Assembly: GCF_029784155.1 (NCBI RefSeq) | Contig: NC_073693.1 | Span: forward strand, 339,280,023 to 339,344,022 | Direction: 5' to 3' | DNA: 64,000 bases | DNA from: Uranotaenia lowii | Lineage: Eukaryota; Arthropoda; Insecta; Diptera; Culicidae | Part shown: positions 10,548 through 23,215 of the stretch, one piece after another | Layout: the number at the start of each line of letters is the position of its first letter | How positions within the stretch are numbered: the first letter of the stretch is position 1 | Position numbers and translations under genes: made by a program | The notes under the pieces: generated by a model | Seen by the model: the letters and a program-made list of their open reading frames with translations, nothing else | Database searches by the model: none | What the model was told of the DNA's origin: nothing

Positions 10548-13240
10548 TATGAACAAAAATGTTAAAGTCATGTTTGTAATTTTTGTCATTTTTGTGTCAT
10601 TTATGTGTAACTTTTGTGTCACTTTTGTGTCATTTTTGTGTAATTTTTGTGTCATTTTTGTGTCATTTTTGTCATTTTTTGTCCTTTTTTGTCATTTTTG
10701 TCATTATTGTCATTTTTGTCATTTTTGTCATTTTTGTCATTTTTGTCATTTTTGTCATTTTTGTCATTTTTGTCATTTTTGTCATTTTTGTCATTTTTGT
10801 CATTTTTGTCATTTTTGTCATTTTTGTCATTTTTGTCATTTTTGTCATTTTTGTCATTTTTGTCATTTTTGTCATTTTTGTCATTTTTGTCATTTTTGTC
10901 ATTTTTGTCATTTTTGTCATTTTTGTCATTTTTGTCATTTTTGTCATTATTGTAATTTTTGTCATTTTCGTCTTTTGTGTCACTTTTGTGTCATTTTTGT
11001 GTCATTTTTGTGTCATTTTGGTGTCATTTTGGTGTCATTTTTGTGTCATTTTTGTGTCATTTTTGTGTCATTTTTGTGTCATTTTTGTGTCATATTTGTG
11101 TCATTTTTGTGTCGTTTTTGTGTCATTTTTGTGTCATTTTTGTGGCATTTTTGTGTCATTTTTGGTGTCATTTTTGTGTCATTTTTGTGTCATTTTTGTG
11201 TCATTTTTGTGTCATTTTTGTCATTTTTGTCATTTTTGTCATTTTTGTCATTTTTGTCATTTTTGTCATTTTTGTCATTTTTGTCATTTTTGTCATTTTT
11301 GTCATTTTTGTCATTTTTGTCATTTTTGTCATTTTTGTCATTTTTGTCATTTTTGTCATTTTTGTCATTTTTGTCATTTTTGTCATTTTTGTCATTTTTG
11401 TCATTTTTGTCATTTTTGTCATTTTTGTCATTTTTGTCATTTTTGTCATTTTTGTCATTTTTGTCATTTTTGTCATTTTTGTCATTTTTGTCATTTTTGT
11501 CATTTTTGTCATTTTTGTCATTTTTGTCATTTTTGTCATTTTTGTCATTTTTGTCATTTTTGTCATTTTTGTCATTTTTGTCATTTTTGTCATTTTTGTC
11601 ATTTTTGTCATTATTGTAATTTGTCATTTTCGTCTTTTGTGTCACTTTTGTGTCATTTTTGTGTCATTTTTGTGTCATTTTGGTGTCATTTTGGTGTCAT
11701 TTTTGTGTCATTTTTGTGTCATTTTTGTGTCATTTTTGTGTCATTTTGGTGTCATTTTGGTGTCATTTTTGTGTCATTTTTGTGTCATTTTTGTGTCATT
11801 TTTGTGTCATTTTTGTGTCATATTTGTGTCATTTTTGTGTCGTTTTTGTGTCATTTTTGTGTCATTTTTGTGGCATTTTTGTGTCATTTTTGGTGTCATT
11901 TTTGTGTCATTTTTGTGTCATTTTTGTGTCATTTTTGTGTCATTTTTGTCATTTTTGTCATTTTTGTCATTTTTGTCATTTTTGTCATTTTTGTCATTTT
12001 TGTCATTTTTGTCATTTTTGTCATTTTTGTCATTTTTGTCATTTTTGTCATTTTTGTCATTTTTGTCATTTTTGTCATTTTTGTCATTTTTGTCATTTTT
12101 GTCATTTTTGTCATTTTTGTCATTTTTGTCATTTTTGTCATTTTTGTCATTTTTGTCATTTTTGTCATTTTTGTCATTTTTGTCATTTTTGTCATTTTTG
12201 TCATTTTTGTCATTTTTGTCATTTTTGTCATTTTTGTCATTTTTGTCATTTTTGTCATTTTTGTCATTTTTGTCATTTTTGTCATTTTTGTCATTTTTGT
12301 CATTTTTGTCATTTTTGTCATTTTTGTCATTATTGTAATTTGTCATTTTCGTCTTTTGTGTCACTTTTGTGTCATTTTTGTGTCATTTTTGTGTCATTTT
12401 GGTGTCATTTTGGTGTCATTTTTGTGTCATTTTTGTGTCATTTTTGTGTCATTTTTGTGTCATTTTTGTGTCATTTTTGTGTCATATTTGTGTCATTTTT
12501 GTGTCGTTTTTGTGTCATTTTTGTGTCATTTTTGTGGCATTTTTGTGTCATTTTGGTGTCATTTTGGTGTCATTTTTGTGTCATTTTTGTGTCATTTTTG
12601 TGTCATTTTTGTGTCATTTTTGTCATTTTTGTCATTTTTGTCATTTTTGTCATTTTTGTCATTTTTGTCATTTTTGTCATTTTTGTCATTTTTGTCATTT
12701 TTGTCATTTTTGTCATTTTTGTCATTTTTGTCATTTTTGTCATTTTTGTCATTTTTGTCATTTTTGTCATTTTTGTCATTTTTGTCATTTTTGTCATTTT
12801 TGTCATTTTTGTCATTTTTGTCATTTTTGTCATTTTTGTCATTTTTGTCATTTTTGTCATTTTTGTCATTTTTGTCATTTTTGTCATTTTTGTCATTTTT
12901 GTCATTTTTGTCATTTTTGTCATTTTTGTCATTTTTGTCATTTTTGTCATTTTTGTCATTTTTGTCATTTTTGTCATTTTTGTCATTTTTGTCATTTTGT
13001 GTCATTTTTGTCAGTTTTGTCATTTTTGTCATTTTTGTCTTTTGTGTCACTTTTGTGTCATTTTTTTGTCGTTTTTTGTGTCATTTTTGTGTCGTTTTTC
13101 TGTGTCATTTTTGTGTCATTGTTGTCAGTTTTTGTCATTTTTGTGTCATTTTCACCGTTTTGGTCATTCTTGTAACTTTTTTTTAAATTTTTGTCATTTT
13201 TGTCATTTTTCTAATTTTTGTCATTTTTGTGTCATTTAAT
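10548..13240. repeat. TTTTTGTCA satellite with higher-order repeats
   Basis: Long runs of a 9-bp unit (CATTTTTGT)n at about 10687-10946, 11214-11612, 11941-12331 and 12616-12995 alternate with runs of an 11-bp unit (TTTTTGTGTCA)n. Each 9-bp run closes with a block like TATTGTAATTTGTCATTTTCGTC, at about 10969, 11631 and 12350, with a related junction at 13037. This defines about three higher-order units of 660-720 bp. Marker variants (ATATTTG, GTCGTTT, GTGGCAT) recur in the same order in each unit, implying recent amplification. Very long frames rich in Phe/Val/Ile or in Asp-Lys-Asn through it are artefacts. Confidence 0.96.
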
Positions 13241-13394
13241 GTCGTGCTTATCAACCACCTTTTGTATAGTAAAGTGATACACACTCGACGCAAAGCGATT
13301 AAAATTGATATGAATTTTTGGCTCCTTCATCGTTTGCACTTTTTTTCAATTTATTAACTATTGAAAACTCAAAAGTGATAATCACAAAAGATAA

Positions 13395-14545
13395 TAGAAA
13401 GATAATTAACGTTCGATTGATATAAGAACATATCTCTATTTTCGATAATTCTCATCGGATTCTCATCAGATTCCAGCCAATCGGTCTTCCTTTTCTCCAG
13501 GTCGAAATTCATAAAATCCTCTGTCGGTTTTCGGTTCTTTTGATATCACCTTTGTCGGACGACGACGATGTGTCACACAGCTTGAAACACCTTCAAGGAA
13601 CACAAAAAGTGTCTCACCTGATTGAAAGTTGAACTTTTTCCCGAGCCATCAATCCCGCATAACAATAACGCTGCGCTCGCTATCAAAATGTAATAAATTA
13701 AATCATCCATCTACAGCAGGTCTAGGTGGGTATCGCTCAATATCGGGATGATTTCTTCGATGACGAGAATCTTGCTCTGTCTGCCTAAGGTGGAACCAAT
13801 TCCGGCCCAGGGGTCTGTCGGGTGTTTCGGGTGGGTCCCAAGGTAGCGTTTCACTATTGTGCTCCCATCAGAACGTGAATGATTAATGGAGTTTTGGACA
13901 CTTTTTTCTGGGTCTCTCTATCTCTAGATTATGAGTGTTCTTTTCATGCGATCGACAGGTTATTTCTTTCGATTAAAGGAATGTCACATGTTGAGGTTCG
14001 ATTTCTGCTTTTGAAAAGACGGTAATTGAACCTGGGAATCAATCACTTTTTCTGTTAATGTATCAATCGTTATTTTGAAAGATGATTTTGAACAGAAAAA
14101 TGTCAAAGAACAAAATTAAATTACCATTTGGATATCGAGTAGAAACCCTTACAATGAAATTTAAAAAAATAAATTTGTTGAAGTCTTAACATTGAGACTA
14201 CGATATAAATTCAAAGCAATTCCAAATAGCTTCCCAAAAATTATGTAACATTTTCTAACAAGGCCAAACCGCAAGGGATATTCTTAAAAGAGGAGGCAAT
14301 CTCGCCGCAAAATTCCACCCACTCGGGAAAAACAAGTCTACCTACAATCCGTGACAAATGTGACATTTCCCGATATAAATCGTGTAGGTTCTTCCTATAT
14401 GTATAACCCCAACCGGGGACTGTCGAGTAATAGGAACACGTAAATGCAGGAAAGTGCATGATTTCCGGTCAAACCTTTCATTCGCTTTGTTACTTTCTGT
14501 GCCCATTTTCCTTTCGGCACACCGGGCACGTTTTCGCGATTTGCG
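13395..14545. repeat. 1.15 kb duplicated non-coding block, copy A
   Basis: This stretch matches 62365-63520 in the same orientation, with the highest similarity across about 13508-14045. No frame is preserved; indels of any length occur, so it is not coding. It is visibly richer in G+C than its flanks. Both copies lie downstream of a TTTTTGTCA tract, so the duplicated unit probably included the satellite. Function unknown: a conserved regulatory block, a non-coding RNA or part of a repeat are all possible. Confidence 0.85.
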
Positions 14546-17500
14546 GACATGACAAAAATACTTTTGGAAACTTTTCAGTTATTCAGAACTATTATATTGC
14601 TTAGGAAATACAGAAGGATTGTTTTATTGTTCAAGACCCAAGTTAGTTCCCAAAAACCGCGTAAAAAGATCTTGCTCATTCCAGGGCCGTGGATTAATCT
14701 CCACTATATGGGTATTAAACATACCCATATTTAGGTGATCCAGCAAACATTTTTGTAAGTATATTTTTTACCAAAAATTGTAATTCGTTTCATATACATC
14801 ATAGAATCATCGCATAAAACTCGAAAAAACCAGCATTTACCTACCAACGTGGAGGCAATATACACACACATGTTTAACCTCTGGCTTAAGCGATAAGAAT
14901 TCTACAAATTGGACGATACTCAACACCTTATTTGTACATCCTGAAAGTATGCGAGAGGGCGCTATTTTTGCTCTCAATGCATGCAAACCATTGCCAGCGA
15001 CAATAATTGCTGCTTCTCTCATTGGACAATTTTTCCAAATGAACCATCTGACTTTTAGAAATCTGGTTGCACTGCTTATCGCAAAGAGAACAACAAGATT
15101 ATTTCCTCACTTGAATCCCACGCGGGAGAAGAAATTTGCTAACATGGCGCACTTTTTATCATATCCGATTTACACCGACTTTAAGTAATCATTCTTACGA
15201 TCGTTTACTTATTTGGTAGGAATTGCGATTCGCATTAATATTGTTAAAGATTTCTGATATCATTCTAATGCGATTTGATGTTTGCTGAGGAAAAGATTCA
15301 ATGAGTAGAAGTTGAATACCATAAAAAAACAAGACAAATCGAGTTAAAACATAATAAAATAAGATAAAATCTAGCTTTTTATATAAGCTTGTTATGGCTT
15401 GGATATGTCCTCAATGAACGCGGAAACTACTGATCAGACGGGCGTGAAAATAGGTTTTAAAGGCCGTGAATTGTTCCTACGAAGTTTGAAGATTGGTTTA
15501 CTAAAATGCCAATAAAAGATTGTGGTTTTGTTAAAAAAAAATTTTTTTTTTGATTACTTTATTCTTGTAGGGAGTTAAACTAAACTGACTTGAACATTTT
15601 CATGGATGATTTTGAACTAATTCTAAAGTTTTGCAAATTTAAGTTGGAAAATCCGATTTCGATAGTCTATTTTATAAAAAAAAAACTAATCGAAAATCAA
15701 GCTTTTTCTCAAACGATCTTGAAGATTCATTAATCATACTAGAACAACATGAAACAGAACAAAATTTACAGATTTTTCGTGATTGTGACGTCGCAGTCTG
15801 TATCAATATTGGAGCAGGACTGCCTTGGTACTACCTTCTTTAAATATTCCTGAAGATAATGAAGTGAGAATAAATATGTCTGTATTGTTGAAAGAAAAAT
15901 AAACAACTGGATGATTGACAACACTGGTATATGAGAGCACGTTCCTGTTTAGGTACTCAGAAACTTTTGGTTTCTGGGAGCATTCTCGATGCAATCAGAG
16001 AGATAGGTTGTGTAGAGTTTGGAAGAAGAGAGTTCGATGAGAACCGAACGAAAGGAAGAGACAGATCAGTTTACAGACTACTTTCATGACAGATGGACCG
16101 CGTTGTTTTTCGCACGAAAGGAATAGAAATCGTAGTGAACAAAAATGGCGGAATCGATGTGAAATGGAAAAGTTAAAAAAATTTAGAGCAAAAAGGTGCA
16201 GAATGTGTCAGTCGGTCTCGACAATTCCTTGGTTCAATATAACTCCACGTGGAAAAGAAGGCATGCGTAACTCATGCTCTTAGATAACCGAAAAGATTGC
16301 TGAGGGTGGTGCATAAATTTAGATACAAAAATAATAGAACAAAATTACCAATTCATTTTACTGGGAATCCGGATCAATTGAAAGTCCTCAAAGAACAATA
16401 AATGAAGAAATTGCAGAAATTTTCTTCACTGTTAACTGTACACCCGCGTAATTTGTATGATATTCGAGTTTGAGTTTGAGAATCTAAATTCTCATATATT
16501 TTACTCCCATACTACATATAAATTTCCATCCACATTTTGTTTATTTTTGTTACTCAAAGAGATTCAAGGAATGTTAATAAGCCATGATTTTTACCCAAAA
16601 TTCAGGATCGATTTCGTAGAACCGTATTTTTCAAACCAGGGTTAACACCTGGGATAGCACTTACCGGTATCGATGCTCTAATAATTTTAAGTATTAAATC
16701 GATTTGAACTTTTTTACTGAAACTTTTTACAAACAAAAAATTGTGTGTTTCTCTTTTTTTTATTAGAAACAAAAATTATTACCTTTTTATAAGCACAGAA
16801 AAACTTTCAACTCTCTGATTCGAAAAAGGTTTGAACCCTTTCTAGGAGAAACTCTTTTTTGTTCGAACTGATGCTACTATTCGTCATCACTTCAGAAGTA
16901 TGGAGCTGAATCACAGTGAAAACTTTTAGCACTGATGAACTTTTAGTGAGAAAAATCACTGTTTTCCCAGCGTTCGACGTTGAATCGTTATCAAATTTGA
17001 AGACTTAAAATCCTCCTTCTGAGCAATTTTTCAAAAAAGCTTTTTCAAAATAATTTTATCCTCGATGATCACATTTTTTTCTACAAACGATGAAAAACTG
17101 TTCCGCAGAAGAACATTACATTGCAACATTTTGAGAGGTGTTATTAAAATCACAGAAAAAATCATAATTTCACAGATTTCGAAACAAATTTCTTCAAAGT
17201 TACAGTTTACTTTCTTGATTCGAGAATTTGTTTTACAGATTTTATAGATTTTCATAAATGTAATTTACCTGCCACTGTGATAGGCTTTTTTCAGCTGATT
17301 CATGAAAATTTTATGACTATTTTGATATCGATTGCCTATTTTCAAGAAAAATAGACTCAATTTATCGATGTTTGGCATGATTTTTCTATGAAATTTCTGA
17401 AAAAAGCATCAGAAAATCGTCACTAAATTTTTGAGTCCAATCAAAGAATTACAAATATAGTTTTTGTCGACAGTTCAGAATTTTTGTCGGAGACTTTAGT

Positions 17501-19725
17501 CATGTTGATATGAAATCTGAAATCGTTCTCACAGTCTTTATTATTCTAAAAATTTCAAAAAAAATAACTTGCACATTTAAGGTTTTATTTATATTTTTCA
17601 GGTATTTGAGTACTAACTGAACAATCAATTTTTCCGAATTAAATTCAATAATTCAATGTTGAAAAAAAATTATCAGCCAAGCATATTCATCACCAAACTT
17701 TATCTTTGCTTGAAACGAAAAGAATATAAACTCACTAACGGACTTAGAATGCCTCTGATCATCTGTAGCCTAGCAAATTTCGGATAATTATACCGATCCT
17801 CTTTCATGGATTTGAATTTGAAAGTGGTAATTAAATAATAAGGAAAAATGTAATCTGGACAAAAAACGTCCAATATTACGTTTAGCCAATAAATAAGATT
17901 GCATCTCTGCCTTTACTAGAACACAATAAATGGTTAAAATTCTACAACAATGTTAACAATCAGAATGGCAAATGCAACTGTAAACAAATGAAGTGTATAT
18001 TTAATTAAGTTGCAGACCCATCATTTTTTTTTTTTTTTTGAATTCATTTGGACCAGTATTTAATGAAGATTTACAATCTATCATAAAAAAAATTGATTTT
18101 ATTTGAGAAAAGCTACGCGTGCCGCACATCATGTTTGTGCATCCCTGATCTAGACAAAATGGGAAGCTTTGAGCTATGTTTTGAATGTTGTTCCTTTTTT
18201 ACAATTATTTCGGATTTACGGAGTAAGGGTTTCCTAAATACCAATGTGATTATGTCAATGAACTGCGTCTGACTGAAAGGACCACTCATCAGTTGTTTTA
18301 AAAACTCGTTCAAGTCAAGGACTTGTTTTTGGCATTTTGTCAAATCATCATATTTCGAGAATATCGTTCAAATTGACAAAAATGCCAAAAAGTTCCCTGT
18401 CCATTGAGCTGAAATTTGACAAGGGTCAGTTTTTTGAGACAATCATTAAAATGTGTATGATCCGTTTCCGAAATTCCAAAATGACTCTTTTCACTACCGT
18501 CCTAATGTAGGGGCTCGTGAATTGTTTACATAAATTGTAGTTCAAGAAACAAACAATTTTCACAATCGATTGTTATATTTTCTCGTATCATCAGTACATC
18601 TTTGGAGAAATAAATAGACTGCGCTCTCATCGCAATCACCCAATTTATTGACTTCATAATCGAAAATAAAGACCCAATTAATATTAAAGTAATCACTTTA
18701 ATAATATTTCTCTTTCTATGGCGACCGTCATAAATTGTTCAAGCAAGTTTTATCATAGACTCACGTGGATTTTATGATGGACAAAAAAGTTGAAATATTC
18801 AAAATATTTAGATTTTGGCTCTCACAAATTAAATTTTAGAGAGATTAGGAAAATCCTCAGTCTACTCATGAAGATTTTATATTTCATCCAACCCAGTGTG
18901 TGGGTGGCTCTAAGACACACATTTCTTGAGTACCTTCGTCGTCGCCATCGCGGTTGTTGTCGTCGTCATCGTAGGTCCTCGGTCGTTGGTCGTTCTCTTA
19001 GATCCGATAGAAATTGCTTTGCTAGGCTATACTGTAGTGCACCGAAGGTACAATTTTATCACACAAAAATCGCGCGCAACCTTTCCAAGTAGCCGAAGGT
19101 AGCAGAAACAATAGAAGGGGTTCGCGTGTTTTACGACAATGACAATGTTTCCGGCTTTTTTCTTCTCTTGCATCCTACATGTAAGTTTGCTGGTTTCCTT
19201 TTACATATTGCACCCACAAAAATATGGATGTTTCGAAGCCAAAGGACGACTATTTAGGTGTATGGAGGGTTGATGACGATGATGATATTTTATGGGGACG
19301 TACTTTCGGAAAGGGGTGTTGTTTTGTTGTTGTTGTTGTTGTTGTTGTCTTCAGTAGAACATGAGCTGCATTGCCTAAGGGTTGCGACTTAGAATAATTT
19401 TCTTGCCTGGTTGCAACTGCAACAGATTTGTTCCAGATACCAATCTCATCAGGTTGAGTTACTGTAAAGCTGGTATGCTTTCTAATTTATTTCAAAAGGT
19501 TTAGATTTGCAGTTAAGTATACATTACTAAAGGGTTTAAGGTTACTGAAAATGAATAAAAATGCATTTTCTGAGCAGTAATGAAGAACCTTATAAAATAG
19601 CATGTTAATGGTTAATTATGTGTATTGTCGATTGTAAATTGCTGCGGTATGCAATTTATAAAGATGTTTTATTTGAATAAATCATTCTATCTGTTGTTAA
19701 GTGAGTCTTATCATTGTTATCACCT
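14546..19725. other. A+T-rich non-coding DNA
   Basis: About 5 kb without a supported gene. Short open frames (for example 14949-15188, 16086-16283, 18113-18343) have no domains, codon bias or splice context. A G+C-richer patch with GTCGTC runs lies at 18940-19090. A (GTT)n microsatellite occupies about 19319-19350. Confidence 0.45.
19319..19350. repeat. (GTT)n microsatellite
   Basis: About eight GTT units in a row. Confidence 0.8.
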
Positions 19726-19797
19726 TCCCATATGGTCTAGTGGCTAGGATATCTGGCTTTCACCCAGAAGGCCCGGGTTCGATTCCCGGTATGGGAA
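19726..19797 (+). tRNA. tRNA-Glu (anticodon TTC)
   Basis: Identical in all 72 positions to the tRNA at 10465-10536 and transcribed away from it, about 9.2 kb distant. Pol III termination signals follow: TTTT at 19801-19804 and a longer T run from 19808. The first bases of the 3' flank (ATATTTTA) are shared with the other copy, so duplication of a slightly larger unit is likely. CCA is not encoded, as expected for a nuclear gene. Confidence 0.97.
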
Positions 19798-19819
19798 ATA
19801 TTTTAGATTTTTTTTTTTG

Positions 19820-20331
19820 TAGAAATTGCACCAGCGACAAATGTTACAACAGCCAACAACTAGCTACCTCATCCATTGGCTTCTAAAATAAACCACAACT
19901 CGCGCCAGGCATATACATCTCATAAGAGTGAAATGAATTGAACAAAAATTTTAAAATTTTGAACAAATATAGTTAAAGCTACTTCTTATGATTCTAATCA
20001 TATCTGACATTCCATTTAAATAAGTGGATAGGGGAGAGAAAATTGAAAATGAAGTTTTGATTTTTCACAGTTGGGCCGAATCAAGCCATTATCAAGGACG
20101 TGCCATTATTGCAGTCAACTTTCAAGAGGTTTTCTGCATAGCTGTGATGAATTTAACAACTACAAACATGTTCACAGCTGTGATAAAACACTTGAAATTA
20201 TTTTATTTAATTAACTCGCTAAAGCCCAAACCCGCCTTTAGACGGGGTTCACTTCAATCGGCGTTAAATCAAGCCAACCATTGTTTAAACTTACTTTTTG
20301 TGCACGTTAATCTAACAATCCACATTAATGG
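19820..20331. other. Non-coding sequence
   Basis: Nothing recognisable; a 110-codon frame starting near 20024 runs into the adjacent transposon and is not credible. Confidence 0.4.
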
Positions 20332-21822
20332 CACAGAGAACATACGTACAAGCTAGTCCACGAAACTTGTGTAAATTTTCCAAAAATCGTTTTGAACCAA
20401 TTTTTGTTATTTGACTGGGCCACCAGATGTCTCCAAACACACTAAAGAGAACTGTCAAAACGAAACTGAGAAAAAAAAAAACAAAATTTTGGTCAGTTTT
20501 TAACAGGTCGCAGGACAGTTCCAGGACAGTTTGGCATGTTTCAAGAAAATTGCTGGTAAAGTTTCGTAACACTTTCGTCCTGTCGCCTAACGGAAAAATA
20601 TTTTAAAAGTTAATCGCTATTTCCTTCAAGCTAGAAGTGCCAAATGTTGGACAATTGGATTCAAAACTGATACCTGAAGGTAACCCACTTTAAGAATCAG
20701 TTCTAATGGGTAAGACTGATCGTCAAGAATGTTCCTATTGACTGGATGTAGCCGATTCGTCCTCTGATGATAACCGTTCAAAAAGTGCAAAAGTTTATTA
20801 TAAAACTGTTAGTTATTTCGACTGCCTCAGTAGTACAAAAATATAGGAATGAATAAAAGTTTTACACCCGTACTTTTTATACGGTATTACTTATTGACTT
20901 TATTCGGTGAGTGAAACAACTGTTTTTTTAATTTTTCAATTTACGTAACGTTTCGGGTTACTCTGGGGAACATCTGATGATGGGTGAAGAAAAGTACCCC
21001 GAAACTAGTGAACCAACATTAAAGAGAAGCGACGTATCAAACACGAAATTCCAATCGATATAAAATAACTGTCAAAATCGATCCGAGCATTTTGTCGCCG
21101 AGTTTTTACCTTTCTTCTTGAAAACTCAACCAAGGTGCAAACACATAATTTTAAAGCTGGTCATATGAATTTATGATTAGGTGCAATTTTTTTCAATGCT
21201 TTGGTGAATCGTGTTCCTAGTTAAAAAACTAACATCATTATTAACGAAATTCAAGTCATTCATACCGTTTATCGCGATCCTTCGGGCATCGATTTCGATG
21301 TTGTTTTGTTGGATTGAAGGAGCGTTCACTTTAGAGCTTGAACATTGAGCCAGAAAACAGTGCTGAGGATTTTTTTGTTCAAGAATTCGGCGATGTTGCT
21401 ACATATTTTATTTTAAGAGGGATCAGATGTCGCTTCTCTTATATGAAGGTTCACTACCCGAAACGCAGTTTAAATTTAAAAACAAGTTGTTTCACTCACC
21501 GAAAAAGTCAATAAGTAAAAACCGTATCAAATAAAGGAAGTGAAATTCGGTCCAGTAATAACAAACTCTTATTGCATTTATCTATCAATAAATTGAACCC
21601 GTCTATTTAAGAGACGCATTAGTTTAATTATTAATGAGTTCATAAACGATTACGCCTTTTCGAAAACCGAGCACTTGAAAATCTGATTTGTAACTTTTGA
21701 ACGACGCAATAGATGGCACTGTTTCAAGTCATTTTTCAACGTATTTTTTGGATACCAACATTTGAAATTTTACACATTTTTTTGAAGATTTTTTGTTCGA
21801 ACTTGTACGTCTGTTCTCTGTG
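20332..21822. mobile_element. DNA transposon, CACAGAGAAC family, copy 3
   Basis: Same termini and internal sequence as copies 1 and 2, in the orientation of copy 2. It is flanked by a perfect 7-bp duplication TTAATGG (20325-20331, 21823-21829). Excluding the nested hAT-like insert it is about 1.03 kb. It retains the CTAAT site that is interrupted by a solo LTR in copy 1. No transposase. Confidence 0.87.
21006..21456. mobile_element. hAT-like MITE nested in CACAGAGAAC copy 3
   Basis: 451 bp with inverted termini TAGTGAACC...GGTTCACTA; complementarity extends over about 27 bp including AGAGAAGCGAC. It is flanked by an 8-bp duplication CCCGAAAC (20998-21005, 21457-21464). Copy 1 has the site without the insert near 4186. 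TAG ends with an 8-bp duplication fit the hAT superfamily. Non-coding. Confidence 0.75.
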
Positions 21823-21829
21823 TTAATGG

Positions 21830-22320
21830 CAACTGTTTATGTTGCCAAAAGCTACAGCTTAAAGAAGCTTAAAAACATGAAAAAACTTGACATGTGCCAT
21901 TTTTTTTTCAAATCATTATATTTTATGCTTCATGAAAAATTGTTGACAGTTTGGTTTAAAAGTTACAACCATAAAAAGTTGAATTTCGAAAAAAGAACTT
22001 GGTTAGGTAGAAAAGTCGAAACATAAACTCCGTTCAAAGGAGGGGTAACGAGTTTAGTTATTTTAACAATTGAAATACCTCAGTTACTAGTAGAACAATT
22101 TTATCAAAAAATATATTGAACTATAGCCATGAGATAATGTTAATTTGTTTCAGAACTTAGGAAAAAATATTGAAATGTGTAAAAATTACAAGGCAAGAAG
22201 TACTAAGAATCTAGTTTTTCAGCCCCTGTGGTTATGCAATATTGAAAAAAAAAACTGTTGAAAAACTTACTCCAACGAAAATTTTTTTCGAAAAACAAAA
22301 GTTGTTTTTTTAGATACAAC
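21830..22320. other. A+T-rich non-coding sequence
   Basis: No supported feature. Confidence 0.4.
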
Positions 22321-22354
22321 TGAACTGCCGTTCCAAACAAGATTGTCCCATGTG

Positions 22355-23215
22355 ACTTTTGGGTCATTTTCACTTTTTTGCTGGAAACACTCTTTTTTGG
22401 TGTTAACTTTCGAATAAAAACTCAAACAAGTTCTGAACTTATACGAAATTTTCATCTAGGTGGTTGTCTCTATGTTGATGTTTCTACGCAAGAATGTCAC
22501 ACTAGAGAAAATTCTATGAACAATGCAAGTTTTATCAAAAAATTCTCTTAAAATGAGTTTAAGCTGTTGAATTTTATGTTATTCACTGAAAAGAACACTA
22601 AAATAGAGGGCGGAGGAGGAGCAAGAAGCCTTGAGTGTTTTATTCAGAGAAATATTCACTAAACACTTTTCGGTAGGCACTACTTACAGGATCCATATTC
22701 AACTTCACATTTTTATATAAAAGAAAAAAAGAACGTATTTCTTAAATTACGGCTTAACTTGAGTTTTTGGGAAAAAAAAGATCAATACTGATGTTATGAA
22801 ATCGCTTGGTACATCTTTGTACCTGAAAATGATCACATTTTCATATGTGATGAAAGAAATTAGAGAAACATGAACTATCAAAGAACGAAAGAACATAAGC
22901 CGTAAATATCATGAAAATTTCGAAAAAGATACAACGGCTCACCGACAGGACCTGTCGGTGAGCCATTGTATCTTTTTCGAAATTTTCATGATATTTACGG
23001 CTTATGTTCTTTCGTTCTTTGATAGTTCATGTTTCTCTAATTTCTTTCATCACATATGAAAATGTGAAAAAAAAGATACTATACGAGCTTTTAAAATGAT
23101 AGAAAAATTGAACTGTTCACTATCAAAAAACTCGGTGAATTTTTAGTTTGAGAGAAAAATTGGAAATATAGCTGAAATTTCAGTCGCGTTTTTCTCGTTT
23201 GCACCATTTTCCACA
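22355..23215. mobile_element. 861-bp insertion in foldback left arm, carrying a palindrome
   Basis: The opposite arm reads straight through this junction, so 22355-23215 is an addition. It is flanked by TG on both sides (22353-22354, 23216-23217). The ends are not convincing inverted repeats. It contains the palindrome at 22834-23066. Confidence 0.55.
22834..23066. repeat. Near-perfect 233-bp palindrome
   Basis: Arms 22834-22949 and 22951-23066 (116 bp each) are complementary with a single mismatch (C/T in GGCTC-GAGCC near the centre) around a 1-nt loop at 22950. Such a structure could extrude as a cruciform or be transcribed into a long hairpin RNA. It may also be unstable in cloning and assembly. 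Confidence 0.93.

Noticed and set aside
10531..13239. Several very long open frames (up to 867 codons) rich in Phe/Val/Ile/Cys/His, or Asp-Lys-Asn on the other strand
   Set aside because: They translate the TTTTTGTCA satellite; the 9-bp unit keeps all frames open.
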